Positions 8,915 to 18,978 of a DNA stretch of 24,317 nt are shown one piece after another. Below the pieces are notes generated by a model. It was given only the letters and a program-made list of their open reading frames with translations, was not told where the DNA came from and did no database searches. Every line of letters begins with the position of its first letter. Within the stretch, counting starts at the first letter, position 1. The position numbers and the translations under genes are program-made. This DNA is from Polyrhizophydium stewartii (lineage: Eukaryota; Chytridiomycota; Chytridiomycetes; Rhizophydiales). The stretch covers positions 1-24,317 of the forward strand of contig JADGIZ010000095.1 in NCBI GenBank assembly GCA_027604665.1, in the 5' to 3' direction.

Positions 8915-11900
8915 ATGCTGGACGGCGGCGAGCCGGCCGTCGCCGAGTTCCACCGGGCCGCCCAGGCACTGGCAGACATTCAGCGAGCGTCCGTGCTGCC
9001 CGAAGAGGTGCGTGCCGCCGCCGCACGCAGGCACATGCGCACCCACGCCGTTGCAGCCCGCCTCCTGCTGCGGGGAACGCCTCGCAGCGCCGCCTCCAGT
9101 GGAGGCCAGGGAGGCAGGCCCCTGCGACAGGCTCGAGCTGCGGTGCCGCTTCCAGACGCACGGCGTGCGGGCAGCGGGCAGAGAGGGAGAGCGTGCCGCC
9201 AAGGGACGCCAGCCTCGACGTTTGTGCTGACGCCGCCTGATGTCGGGCGTCTCGCCGACGCTCAGCGCACAAGCGAGTTCGCCCTGGTGCTGCGGGTCTC
9301 GGCGCTGCCCAGCACCGAGGCGAAGCTGATCGCGGCGCAGGCCATCCCGCAGTACGTCGGCCTCTTCCCGGCCATGATCGAGGATGCGTTCAACGCGCAG
9401 CTGGTGCGTCGCTCGCAGGCCGTCGTCGTCTCCTCTATCTCGAGCCCTGACGAGCCCGGCACAATCCGCCCATCGTGCGCTGCACCACTGCCGGCGCTGC
9501 GTCGGGAACCAGGACCTGTGCGAAGACGACAGCGTTCAGGTATGTGCTTGATGAAACGGGCCGCCCTGCACCCTCCTGCGGCCGCCGCTGATGTCTCTGT
9601 CCAGGTTCGCATCGAGTCGATCCGCAATCTACCTTTGTTCTGCAAGTCCAAGCCCGAGTTTGCGTCCCGCATCAGCGACGTCCTCTGCCAGCTGCTCAAG
9701 CAAGGTGCGCCTTCTACTGATTGGATTCTTTCTGCCGTGCTTCTTGATGCTTGCTGACATACAAGACGCAGGCCTCACTAAGGAGCTCGTTGTTATTCGC
9801 TCGACGTTCCTCCAGACCCTCACGGATTATCCTGGTGAGGTGTCGGAGGACAACAACGCCGTCTTCTGACGGTGCGAGCGGAAGCTAACTGGCCGCATGC
9901 CTGCATCTGGGGCATAGTCTCGGTCAAAGGCATCTTTCGGCCGCTGCGGCAGGACTCGATTGAAGTCCGCAGAGCGATTCTTGCCTTCTTCAAGGAATCG
10001 CCAGACGCCTTGCCGCGTGATGTCGAGCTCGCTGCGCAGTTTGCGGCTTCCATGATCGAGGTCAGCTTCGCCGGGCTCTGCGACACCAAGAATGCTGCTG
10101 ACGTCTGCCCAACCATCGCAGTTGATCAGCGCTGTGCATCTGGATCAAGAGCATTTTGACACTGTTGTCTCCTTGATCAAAGCTGTGGGAGGTTTCAACA
10201 ATCCTGAGTCTTACGCTCCCATCATTCACGCCACTACAGGCTGGTTTGCAGCCGAGACGCCACTGGATGTGTGTCCTTGCTGTTGTCGATCGCGCGTGCT
10301 TTGTTGTCTGACGAACTGCCCCGATTTGCAGCCGCATGACCGTACGCTCGTGTCCAAACTAGTCGCGCACGCCAACCGGTGCCTTGGCATCCTGCAGGTC
10401 GGTGGCATCGCACGGCAGCTGGTAACTGGCAAGTCTTGCTCACTCTGAGATCCGAATGTGCCTGCTTGCAGGCCGGCGGCCCGAGCGATGAAATCATTGC
10501 GCTTGTCTCGGACGGCCTTGTCAAAACCGGCCGATTTGCCGAGATGGAACTCGCGCAGCTGCTCAACCTGCTCAAGCTCGTGGCGGATCTATCGCGGTTT
10601 CTTCGCACGGCGCAAGGTATATCTGCGGGGTGCGCCTCTGGCGAGACCCTTCTTTGTGTAAGCACGCCTATTCGTGGCTGTTGCATCGCTCAGCTGCCCC
10701 CTCTCATTCTCGTGCGCAGACGATTGTCACAGAACAGATGCTTGGTCCGGGCTCGCCTGCGATACCTCTTGCGCTATGCGGTGTGTTGCAACCTACTCGC
10801 CTTGCTTCCGGAATCGCGTGCGCTCACGCATGGCCGCATGCAGAGCCGGTCCTATTCCTGCTCAACGAGACCGACCGCATTTCAGCCCACTCGCTTGCAT
10901 TTTCGGAGCCTGTGCAAGTTCGCCTCCGCTGCCTCGTTGCCGAATCGCTGCGGATCAAACAATCGCTTTCTGCCCAGATCGTGGAGACAGGCCGCGCTTC
11001 ATCGAACCCTGCCTCGATGGACATTGACAGCCTGCCACCCACAATCCGCAAGTCGATGAACGTTGCTGAAAACGTCCAGGCCATCTCGACGGTATGCTTA
11101 GTGAGGCACTGCGTTTGCGGTTTCACGAGACGCGCTGACTCTGTCTTTATCCTCAGCAACTTCTCAAGCCGCCTGCCCAGCGCCAAGACCTTGCGATCGT
11201 TGGATCATGGAAGCACCGAAAGCACAACTCTATAACGCCGCGCCTTGTGCACTCAGACGCGATCCAAATCCCGGAATCAGCAGTGTCGCCGCAACTGTCG
11301 TCCGCCGTGCCAGAGACCACAGCACAAGTGACTCATATCGAACCCACATTGGCGTCGGCGGCCGTTGTTGCCGAACCTCAAGTGCTACACCAGCCCCTCA
11401 CGCAGGACCGCCCTGGCTCGGTGCAGAGCAACCCGCCCCAGCGTCTTTCAAACAGGGCAGCAAGAAAACAGCAGAGGTGGCAGCAAAGGCGAGCTGCCAG
11501 GGCAGCACTTTCTGCCAATACCCAACATTCTGCCGCTGGTAATGCACAGACTGAGTCTGCAGCAAGAGACGGCGCCTTGACAAGGGTCGCCGAACAAGGT
11601 CATTCGGCCACACAAGTTGTTGCTGCACGAGCACCCGCAGATCCGGCAGGCCCGACACCGGCGCAAGCGTCGTCGGACAAGGAACGCGAGAAGCGTCTCC
11701 AGAGCTTTGGCCCTGATGGCAAGGCGTCCAAGAAGTCGGAAGCCGCGCCGCATGTTGTTTCGCCGCGGCTTGCTCAGCAGGTGCGAGCAGGGTTCGAGGA
11801 CGGACGCGCACAGCCTCATAATCAACAACAGCAACAGCCCACATCAAAGCGCAAGATCGAGGCAGCCGAATCTGCGTCGCACGCGCACCAACAATCCCGC

Positions 11901-12116
11901 CCAAACGAGGACGGGCATCGCAGGCAATCGGGCAAGAGGAATAAGCGCGGTTCAAAGCGAGCAAAGGAAGGAGGCCTCGCGCAACGGGCTGGTTCTGAGC
12001 AGATGCATGCACCTGACCCGGGGGCAGGGAGCTCGCAGCCACATGGAGCTCCGGGGCCGTCCGTGACTAGCAAAGTTGTCCAAGCGGGCCACCGGGTCAT
12101 CACGATGATTGAATGA
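8915..12116 (+). CDS. API5: API5/AAC-11-like nuclear ARM/HEAT-repeat protein (743 aa)
   Basis: Twelve exons: 8915-9007, 9266-9403, 9513-9539, 9605-9704, 9772-9834, 9918-10060, 10122-10268, 10332-10397, 10472-10657, 10720-10780, 10844-11091, 11157-12116. API5 is an alpha-helical solenoid in the nucleus, anti-apoptotic in animals and linked there to FGF2 binding and mRNA export. Recognition rests on the N-terminal half: EAKLIAAQAIPQYVGLFP then FNAQL joined to DLCEDDSVQ and VRIESIRNLPLFCKSKPEF, followed by GIFRPLRQDSIEVRRAILAF and the later helical repeats ending near GSWKHRKH. Residues ~460-743 (most of exon 12) are a Gln/Ala/Ser-rich, then Lys/Arg-rich tail with basic clusters such as KRNKRGSKRAKEGG. 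The animal protein has a shorter basic tail. The 10781-10843 intron and the exon 9/10 junction are the least certain parts. Convergent with the protease gene downstream. Confidence 0.86.
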
Positions 12117-12201
12117 ACGGCCGGCGGCCCGCAGCCTTCATTTCATTGCATTGCCAAGTCGCTCTGTCGGGCCTCATTGTGCCCGAGGACACCGGGCAGC
12201 G
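12117..12201. other. 85-bp gap between convergent stop codons (API5 / Nma111)
   Basis: Only 85 bp lie between the API5 stop (plus strand) and the protease stop (minus strand). No AATAAA on either strand was seen in the gap, so each 3' UTR probably runs into the other gene. Overlap of transcripts is inferred from distance. Confidence 0.55.
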
Positions 12202-15200
12202 TCAGGAGGATTCGCGCGTAAAGGCCCGCAGGCTCCAGGTGCTGGGCTTGCTCTCGTCGCGCTGGATCTGCCACAGCCCAAAGTAGTGCGGGTTGGGCCG
12301 CAGCGCAATCACCTTGACAAAGCGTAGCGACGTGACCGTGCGCAGACGCACAAAAGTGTCGGCCGGGACTTGCGAGACAGCATCGAGGAAGTCGTCGAGG
12401 TTCTGGATGGGGACGCCGTTGACCTCGGTCACCCACGTCAGCGGGTGCAGCCCGTATAGCTGCGACGGCGACCCGTCGTACACGACGGTGCATAGCACGC
12501 CGGGCGGCACCTCCTTGAGCTGCTGGTACACCGCCTTGTGCGGCATCTGGAAAATGGCTCCCGACCAGCCGACCAGCCGCTCGGTGCCCGAGGTTTGCAT
12601 CGTCGAGAGCGGCACGACGATATTGAGCTCCCGGGCATCACGCAAAACAGTCTTCTCGCATCCACCGTGCTGGTCAGCGCCTCTGCAACGCAAACGTGCG
12701 TCAAGAACCACGCCCACTCTGAAGCATGGCAAAGCGTACCAGCTTCAGCGAATCGTCGTCTACCCGGTCCGTGATGGCGGAGAACTGCGTCGCCGCAACG
12801 CCGTTGACAGCAATGATGATGTCGCTTGCTTTGAGCAGCGTGCCGGCAGGCGTGCCTGTCGATGCAAGCAGCGCGTCAGTTGGCCGTGCTGCACATCGAT
12901 AATCGTCTCGTTGCTTGCAACCCACCAGACGTCACGCGGCGGACAACAAGGACGTTGCGCCGGCTGAGATGCGAGCTTTCAATCTTCTTGACCTGCATCG
13001 TGCATCGCCAATCAGCACAACTGCGGGCATGCGGCTCCGGCAGCCGGCCGGGCAGACAGCAGACGCACCCATTCGTCGGTCAAGCCCATGATTCGCGCAT
13101 GCGCGATTTGTGTGTACGTCAGCTCAACCTCGAGCGTCTTCATCGTGCTGAGGTCTATGTTCTTGCGCAGCCGCTCGAGGACAGGAGCGATGATCTTGAT
13201 GGGCATGCCCATATGGAACTCGCTCGACGTCTTGGAGCCATGCTTGGTGTGCGAGGCAAAGAAGCCCTGCACCTGGCCGTCCTCGGTGGTGAGGACACCG
13301 CCGTACGCGAGCGGATTCTCCAGCTGCACGCATAGCGAGGCATCGTTAGTGCCGCGCACCAAGGCGGCGCGAAAGCAAAGCTTAAACCGAGGGCACACCT
13401 CGATTCCCTCGACGTTGAACGCGCGATACGAGGGCGGCGTCGCCTCGTTGACAAAGAACTGGCGGATGTTGGTCACGACTGTCTTGCGTACCAGCGGCTG
13501 ATACGACTTTGACAGGCAGACCAGGTACACTGACAAACGTGTGTCAGCTCAAACGTGGGAAATACCAACAGGCACGATGCCGGGTATACCGCTGTCGCCT
13601 TGGCTCAGATCCTTTTGCGATATGTCGATCGACTTGACAAACTGTCGCCGGCGCAGGCGTCAGCGATTTTCAGAAGAGTCTTCAGCTAGGAGAAAATGAT
13701 GAGTCGCACCGTGTCTCCCAGCAGGCTTGGGTCGTATTTGACAATGCCAAAGTTGAAGATCTGGTGGATAAAGATGGCCCGTGCCGGAATGATGATGCTG
13801 TTCGCAAACGTGAGCAGAATGTCGCCAATCGATGTCGGGACGGTCTGGCGGTCCACAAGCAGGAGTCCCTGCTCAGCGTCGAGGATAACGCCTGGGCAAG
13901 TAAACATGTTAGTCCGAGCAGGATTATACAGGCCCTTCACGCGTCGCATGGAACCAACCAACGCCTGTATGAGTCTGAACCGTCACACCGTCGATCTTGA
14001 AGGGCAGATAGAACGCCACGTTGACAAGCGATGGAATGACAACCTTGGCCGGGCCTGTGTCAGAGGGGCGGCGTGTAAGCACAAGCTCGGCAAGTTGCGC
14101 AGCCCTGACAAGCCACGCACCCAGACTTTCGTCGAGCAGCATGTGAGATGCCGAATGCGGCTCAGGCACGGCCTCGCCGACGCACGGCGGCAGCTCCACA
14201 TAATTCCACAGGCCGGTCTTGTCTTCAGCGCACGGTCAGCCGCCAAAGACGCAGGGTTGTGGTCTGTTATCGGGCTGACGACACAAACCATCGCGCTCGG
14301 CAAGGCGGAAAGAATGCCAACGCCTATCAACCAGGACAATGGACGTGCGCGGGCGATTGATGTCGCTGAGCTGGTAGAACCTGATTGGAACGCGCTGGTG
14401 GTCGCGCAACGTCGACATGACGGCGATGAAATCGTCGAGAGTCGGCGTCGGCGTGTTGTTGATTCGCTCGATGATGCAACGTCTGGCAATTCCGGAAAGA
14501 CCAAGCATGTATCCCGATCCGGCAACAAACACGCCGCCTGGCACATAATAAGATTTGCGTCAAGCAGTCAGCCAGGTGCAGTGTCTGCGTGGCCACACAG
14601 AGAACAGAGGAAAGCTGACCGGTCGGCACAATGTAACTACGCGCCATTTGGTACGACAGATCGTGCAGAATTCCGCCACCAACTGAGCGAGATTGGGCAC
14701 AAAGGTCAGCATGCACGATACGACGAATCACAGCACAGGCTTGCGTCTCACCCTCCAGAAAGCGACTCGGCGTGATCGAATGCAGATCTTGGACGATGAT
14801 CTCGACTTCCTTGGTTTGGTTGCCTCTGCATATGACTCCAGTCAGCAGATGGCAGAGAAATGTGCAAACCCGAGACGAAGCGTGCCTCTGGATAGTCATT
14901 GTGATGGGACTGTTGACGTTTGTATCGAAAATGTGCTCCATAGGCACAAAGCTTGTTGTGTATTCGCCGTTGATCTTGAATACAATGTCGCCTGCCTGTA
15001 GCCCCGTATGGCGCAATGTCAGCTACCCCAGCCAGAGCTCGAGCGGTTGGCACGCCATCCTCTGAACCGACCTCCAAAATCCCGTCTGCCGGGCCTTTGG
15101 GAACAACTTGGCTGCCAGCACATGCGAATGCTTGGTTAGAGCTACCTGCTTCACCGAGGTTTCCCGCTCATCGTAGAGTGCTGTGCCAGCCCACCTGACC

Positions 15201-16825
15201 GTCAGCATGCCTGTGTTTTCAGGGAAGAGCTGTCGGATCTCGAGCTCGACGTCGCTCAGAAGGCCAAGGCGCTTGACTTCGTCGTACGCCGTGTATCTGT
15301 CACGAAATAAACAAGCGCGTCAAACACGGCTGGCCCCGCTGGGTTGGACCCATGACGCTGAACTCACTGAAACACCGTCTGGATCGTGCCGCGGGTGACG
15401 GGCTCATCTGCCTGGATCAACTTGAGCACGCGGACGACGCGATCGAGCGGCAGGAAGAAGCTGGTCGCGCTTGCCGTCGCGCCGCCCGCATTGAGAGCGA
15501 TCGCGTTTCCGTCGACGTCGATCACTGGCGAGCCGGAGCTTCCGCCCGAGGTCATGGACGCGGCCTGGTAGTAGACTGCACATCCGAGCAGAATTGGTGA
15601 GATGCTGCGGCAAATCGCACGCAAGAAGCGACAGCGCGCGTGACTTACATGTGTTCCAGTCGTTGAAGCGACCTGCACCGTAGTTTGGAGCCTTGCGGTC
15701 GAGTCGCGCCAGTGTGCCGCTCAGAATGCTCAGGCGCTCGCCGCTGTCGTTTCCGACAACACGGATGTCCAGACCAACGCGAGCAAGCTCCGGGCAGAGA
15801 GGGATCTCTTGAAGCTGCGTGGGAAGTGCGATCAGCGGATGTAGTTTCCGAGCCGCGCGGTGCGCAAGCATCGAACCTTCATGTGCTTGATGGCACTGGT
15901 GTCGAACTTGAAGAAGCCAAAGTCGTGCACAGGGTCGCGGTAGATTGGGATCAGGCGCACTTCCTCCTTGGACTGGTTGAAGATTGCGTCGGCCAGAATA
16001 GGGCCTACGTGTGGGTTCGAGTCAGCCTGCGAGCACCGAGCTCGCCGACTTGAGCGAGCGAGCGAGTTGCATGCCTGGGTTGACAACATGGCGGTTGGAG
16101 AGGATGATCTACGTGTGCGAGGCGGGCGTGAGCACTCGGTTAAGACACAACGGCGAAGACAGCTAGGCGGCGACGCACACCGCGCTCCTTGTCCACAACG
16201 AACCCGGTTGCCTGCGACGTCTTCTGAGCCTCGGTGTCTGTCGGCGCCAGTCAGCTGAACCGGTGAAGAGACGAGCCGGGCGGCCAGCAGGAGGAGCGAC
16301 GGCGCACCAAAGTTGCGGACGCAGATTAGGCGCACACTGACGATGGCCGGGATGATCTTGTTGAGGGTGTTCTCCCAGCGCGGGCTGTTGCTAACTGGAG
16401 GCTGCACGGCAACGTCGTCGTTGAGATCGCCCTGGGCCAAGAGCTGGTGCCGGACATGCGCGTTGCCGGCGTCGGCGGCGCGGCGGGCGGGGCCGGAACA
16501 GGCGGATGCGCGGACGGCGCGGCAGGGCGAGGCGTGCAGTGCGGCGCCGTCCGAGTGGCAGCAGCGGCGCAGGCGCGGCCGAGGCCAAGCGGCCGGTCGG
16601 CGTGAAGGGCGTCCGGCGTGCCGGCAGTCAGATATCGGTGGGAGGGTGCCAGGGTTGGGGCACTGGCGTCAGCCTGGCGCCGAGCGGGATGGAGCGGGGC
16701 GGAGCACGCAGGCACGGCGACTGCTGCATCTGCAGCGGCGTCGGCCCGCGGCTCCACCGCGCGGCAGTGGCGGCATCGCGGCGGGGCGGCGCACGCACGC
16801 CGTCGTCGACGTCGAAGTCCTCCAT
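12202..16825 (-). CDS. NMA111: Nma111/Ynm3-type nuclear HtrA serine protease with PDZ domains (974 aa)
   Basis: Twenty-one exons on the minus strand: 16825-16799, 16443-16308, 16237-16179, 16108-16075, 16004-15877, 15814-15649, 15575-15368, 15296-15195, 15111-15068, 14991-14886, 14825-14752, 14682-14620, 14537-14289, 14222-14121, 14054-13959, 13891-13710, 13641-13590, 13529-13069, 12992-12926, 12855-12740, 12654-12202. The yeast orthologue is a nuclear HtrA protease linked to cell death. The active N-terminal domain has His81 (ILSNRHVV), Asp113 (DPVHDFGF) and Ser197 (GGSSGSPV). A PDZ follows ([18 protein letters not shown]), then a second protease-like domain lacking the His (LLLVDRQTV), then two more PDZ segments ([19 protein letters not shown]). 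Length fits the family (~1000). Exon edges follow family spacing; the first intron and acceptor 12655 are least certain. Two introns have GC donors (16074, 14885). Confidence 0.94.
14826..14885 (-). other. GC-AG intron in the Nma111 protease gene, 60 nt, stop-free
   Basis: Donor CAGAG|GCACGC, acceptor ATATGCAG, branch candidate CTGAC. Removal gives [20 protein letters not shown], equal in length to the yeast PDZ segment. The 60 nt are in frame without a stop, so retention would insert 20 residues; splicing is therefore supported by homology and the branch/acceptor, not by frame alone. Confidence 0.65.
16005..16074 (-). other. GC-AG intron after the catalytic-His exon of the Nma111 protease gene
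   Basis: Donor CCCAG|GCATGC, acceptor ACACGTAG, branch candidate CTGAC. Joining gives [17 protein letters not shown], leading to the conserved [13 protein letters not shown] with near-identical family spacing. No GT donor was seen that keeps both frame and the His motif. Confidence 0.78.
16444..16798 (-). other. First intron of the protease gene (355 nt) with AG-free 3' section
   Basis: Donor GTGCGT at 16798 follows nine codons (MEDFDVDDG); acceptor CAG at 16446-16444 restores frame before the conserved PRWENTLNK block. No ATG exists in the frame of the next exon back to its upstream stop, so an upstream start exon is required. A CTGAC branch-point candidate lies near 16635-16631, and no AG occurs on the coding strand from 16662 to 16446. 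A second AG at 16433-16432 also keeps frame. This exon 1 choice is inference. Confidence 0.55.
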
Positions 16826-17033
16826 CCAGACGGTCAAAGTCGAATCTTGCCCAACCCCGCGCATCCCAGCGCCTGCGGTGGGCGATGGCCGGCCCGGCCA
16901 CGGTGCCCCGCCCGCCTGCGATGCTGACGTCCACCCGCCCACGCTCTTGTACCGGCGGTCGCGCACAGGCCTCGCCCCGTCGCCCCCGCCCTCGCTGCAA
17001 TCCGACGTCACCGCGGCAGCATCCACATCAAGC
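16826..17033. promoter_or_regulatory. Divergent promoter region (Nma111 protease / MAPKK)
   Basis: 208 bp separate the inferred start codons of two divergent genes, so both promoters must lie here or inside the genes. It is GC-rich with several CCGCC/CGCC runs; no TATA box or clear stress element such as AGGGG was identified with confidence. Function is inferred from layout, and depends on the protease's first exon being correct. Confidence 0.4.
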
Positions 17034-18877
17034 ATGACTGCCAAGCGAATCAGCCTGAAGCTGCCGCAGCCGCTGACCGACGTCGTGGCGGCCTCGGTGT
17101 CACCATTCGCGGCGCTATCCAAGTTTGTGTGCGTCCCGCGCCCGGGTCCTGCCTGCCTGCCCTTGGTCGTACCTCTCGCGGCCGCCCAGCCCGGCCACGG
17201 CGGCGGCAGCCCGCCATCCGGCCGAGGCACTGAAGCTCGGCCGCCAGCTGCCGCCTCAGCCAGCGCGCCGATGCCTCCGGAGCCAGGCGCCTGCGCCAAG
17301 TGGCCTGTGTGCCTGCCTGGGCCGCCTCTCCTCCCCACCCCCAGCCCCGCGATGCCAAGGCAGCGGGACAACGCATTGCCGGCTGACCGCGAGCGGTGGC
17401 CCTCTCGTCGGACAGCGACCCAAGCGGCAAGCTCAACTTCGCCGGCAAGGCCGCCGTACACCGCAACGGGGTCGACTTCAGCAACGGCACCTCATACAAG
17501 ATTAGCATGGACGAGCTCGAGCTCGTGCGGATCCTCGGCCGCGGCCAGTACGGCGTGGTGCAGCTCGTCACGCACAAGCCGACCAATGTGCGCATGGGTG
17601 CGTCGGCGCTTGCGATTCGCCGACCCGCTCGGCCTCGGATGCTGACGGGCTCGGGCGCCACCGCCGCCCGCCACGCCGCGGCTCACCGGGGCCGCCGTCG
17701 CCGCCCTGCCGTGGCCCCTTGCCACCGCCCCCTTGCGACCGACATCTTGCCGTCGCCAGCCATGAAGGAGATCCGCCTGGAGCTCGACGAGACCAAGATG
17801 AACCACATCGTCATGGAGCTGCAGGTGCTCAACTCGAGCCACAACCCGCACATCATCGACTTTTACGGCGCCTTCTTCATCGAGAGCTGCGTGTATATGT
17901 GCATGGAGTACATGGACGGCGGCTCGCTCGACCGCCTCAACGCAGGCGGCATCCCCGAGCCGATCCTGTCCAAGATTGCTCTGTCGGTGCGTGGAGCGGG
18001 AGGCGCTTGAGCGGCAGACGCCGCCGCCGCATAGTGCACCGCGGCGAGCAACCGCCAGCACGCCAGCACGCCAGCACCCCCACACCCTGCAGCGCTGACC
18101 CGTCAACGCAGGTCATCAAGGGTCTGCACTTCCTCAAAACCGAGCTCTTGGTCATCCATCGCGGTGCGCACCGCCGCGGCAGACTCGGCTCGGCTGCTAC
18201 CTCGCTGACCCGCCGCCATCACCCGCCCCCTGCCCGTGTGCCAGACGTCAAGCCCACCAATATCCTCATCAACACGGCTGGCCAGATCAAGCTTTGCGAT
18301 TTCGGCGTCAGTGGCCAGCTTGTGCAATCGCTTGCAAAGACCAACATTGGGTGCCAGTCGTACATGGCGGTGCGTGCAACGGCGCCTTCTCCAGAAACAT
18401 GCGGAAGCCTGGCTCCCAGACGGGGATGCTGACGCCACCGCGCGCGGGTGCAGCCCGAGCGCATCGCGACGCGCAACGCCGGCGTGTACACGGCGCGCTC
18501 GGACGTCTGGAGCGTCGGCATCTCGATTGTCGAGCTGGGCACGGGCTTCTACCCGTTCCCGGGCGACGCATACGACAGCGTCTTTGCGCAGCTCAATGCG
18601 ATCGTGTCCGCCGAGCCGCCGCGCCTGCCGGACGACAAGTTCTCCGACGAGGCGCGGGACTTTGTTGCAAAGTGGTGCGTTGGCAAGCCCTTGTGTGCGC
18701 AGGCGTTGGGGGTGGGGCGTGCGGAGGCTGACGCCGCGGTGCAGCCTTGTCAAGGACCCGAACGCGAGGCCAACGTACCCGGATCTGCTGGCGACGCCGT
18801 GGCTGGTCAAGGCCGAGACGGCGCAGGTCGATGTCGGCGCGTGGGTGACCGAGGCGCTTGTGCGGCAGCGCAAGTGA
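17034..18877 (+). CDS. PBS2: Pbs2/Wis1-type MAP kinase kinase (344 aa)
   Basis: Seven exons: 17034-17128, 17416-17597, 17760-17986, 18112-18163, 18245-18369, 18454-18674, 18745-18877. Dual-specificity kinase expected to phosphorylate a Hog1/p38-type MAPK in stress signalling in the cytosol. All catalytic parts are present: Gly loop GRGQYGVV (73-80), ATP-binding Lys95 in AMKEIRLELDE, FYGAFFIESCVYMCMEYMDG, catalytic Asp186 (HRDVKPTN), DFG (204-206), activation loop SLAKTNIGCQSYMAPERI with phosphorylation sites Ser214 and Thr218, and KDPNARPTY. The loop sequence is the Pbs2/Wis1 hallmark. Donor 17129 (GTGCGT) was chosen over 17127 because only it keeps frame. The protein lacks the ~300-residue N-terminal region of yeast Pbs2 that carries SH3- and MAPKKK-docking sites; an unseen upstream exon is possible. 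Two introns (287, 162 nt) are long for this window. Confidence 0.92.
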
Positions 18878-18978
18878 GCGGCGCGGCAATGAACCTCATC
18901 TGCATCGGCGTGCGCTCTCGGGGCAGGCGGAGGGCGGCCGCCAGCCGCGGCCGGCCGCGGCGGTGCGGGCTTGGCCTC

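Noticed and set aside
12202..16825. Protease gene read as a frameshifted pseudogene or bacterial HtrA
   Set aside because: All frame breaks coincide with GT-AG or GC-AG introns of 60-85 nt (first intron longer) and the joined protein is full length with an intact triad and eukaryotic Nma111 architecture.
16506..17645. 379-residue plus-strand open frame covering the promoter and MAPKK exon 1
   Set aside because: GC-rich DNA has few stops. Only the part from 17034 to 17128 reads as MAPKK; the rest is Arg/Pro/Ala-rich noise over the promoter and an intron.
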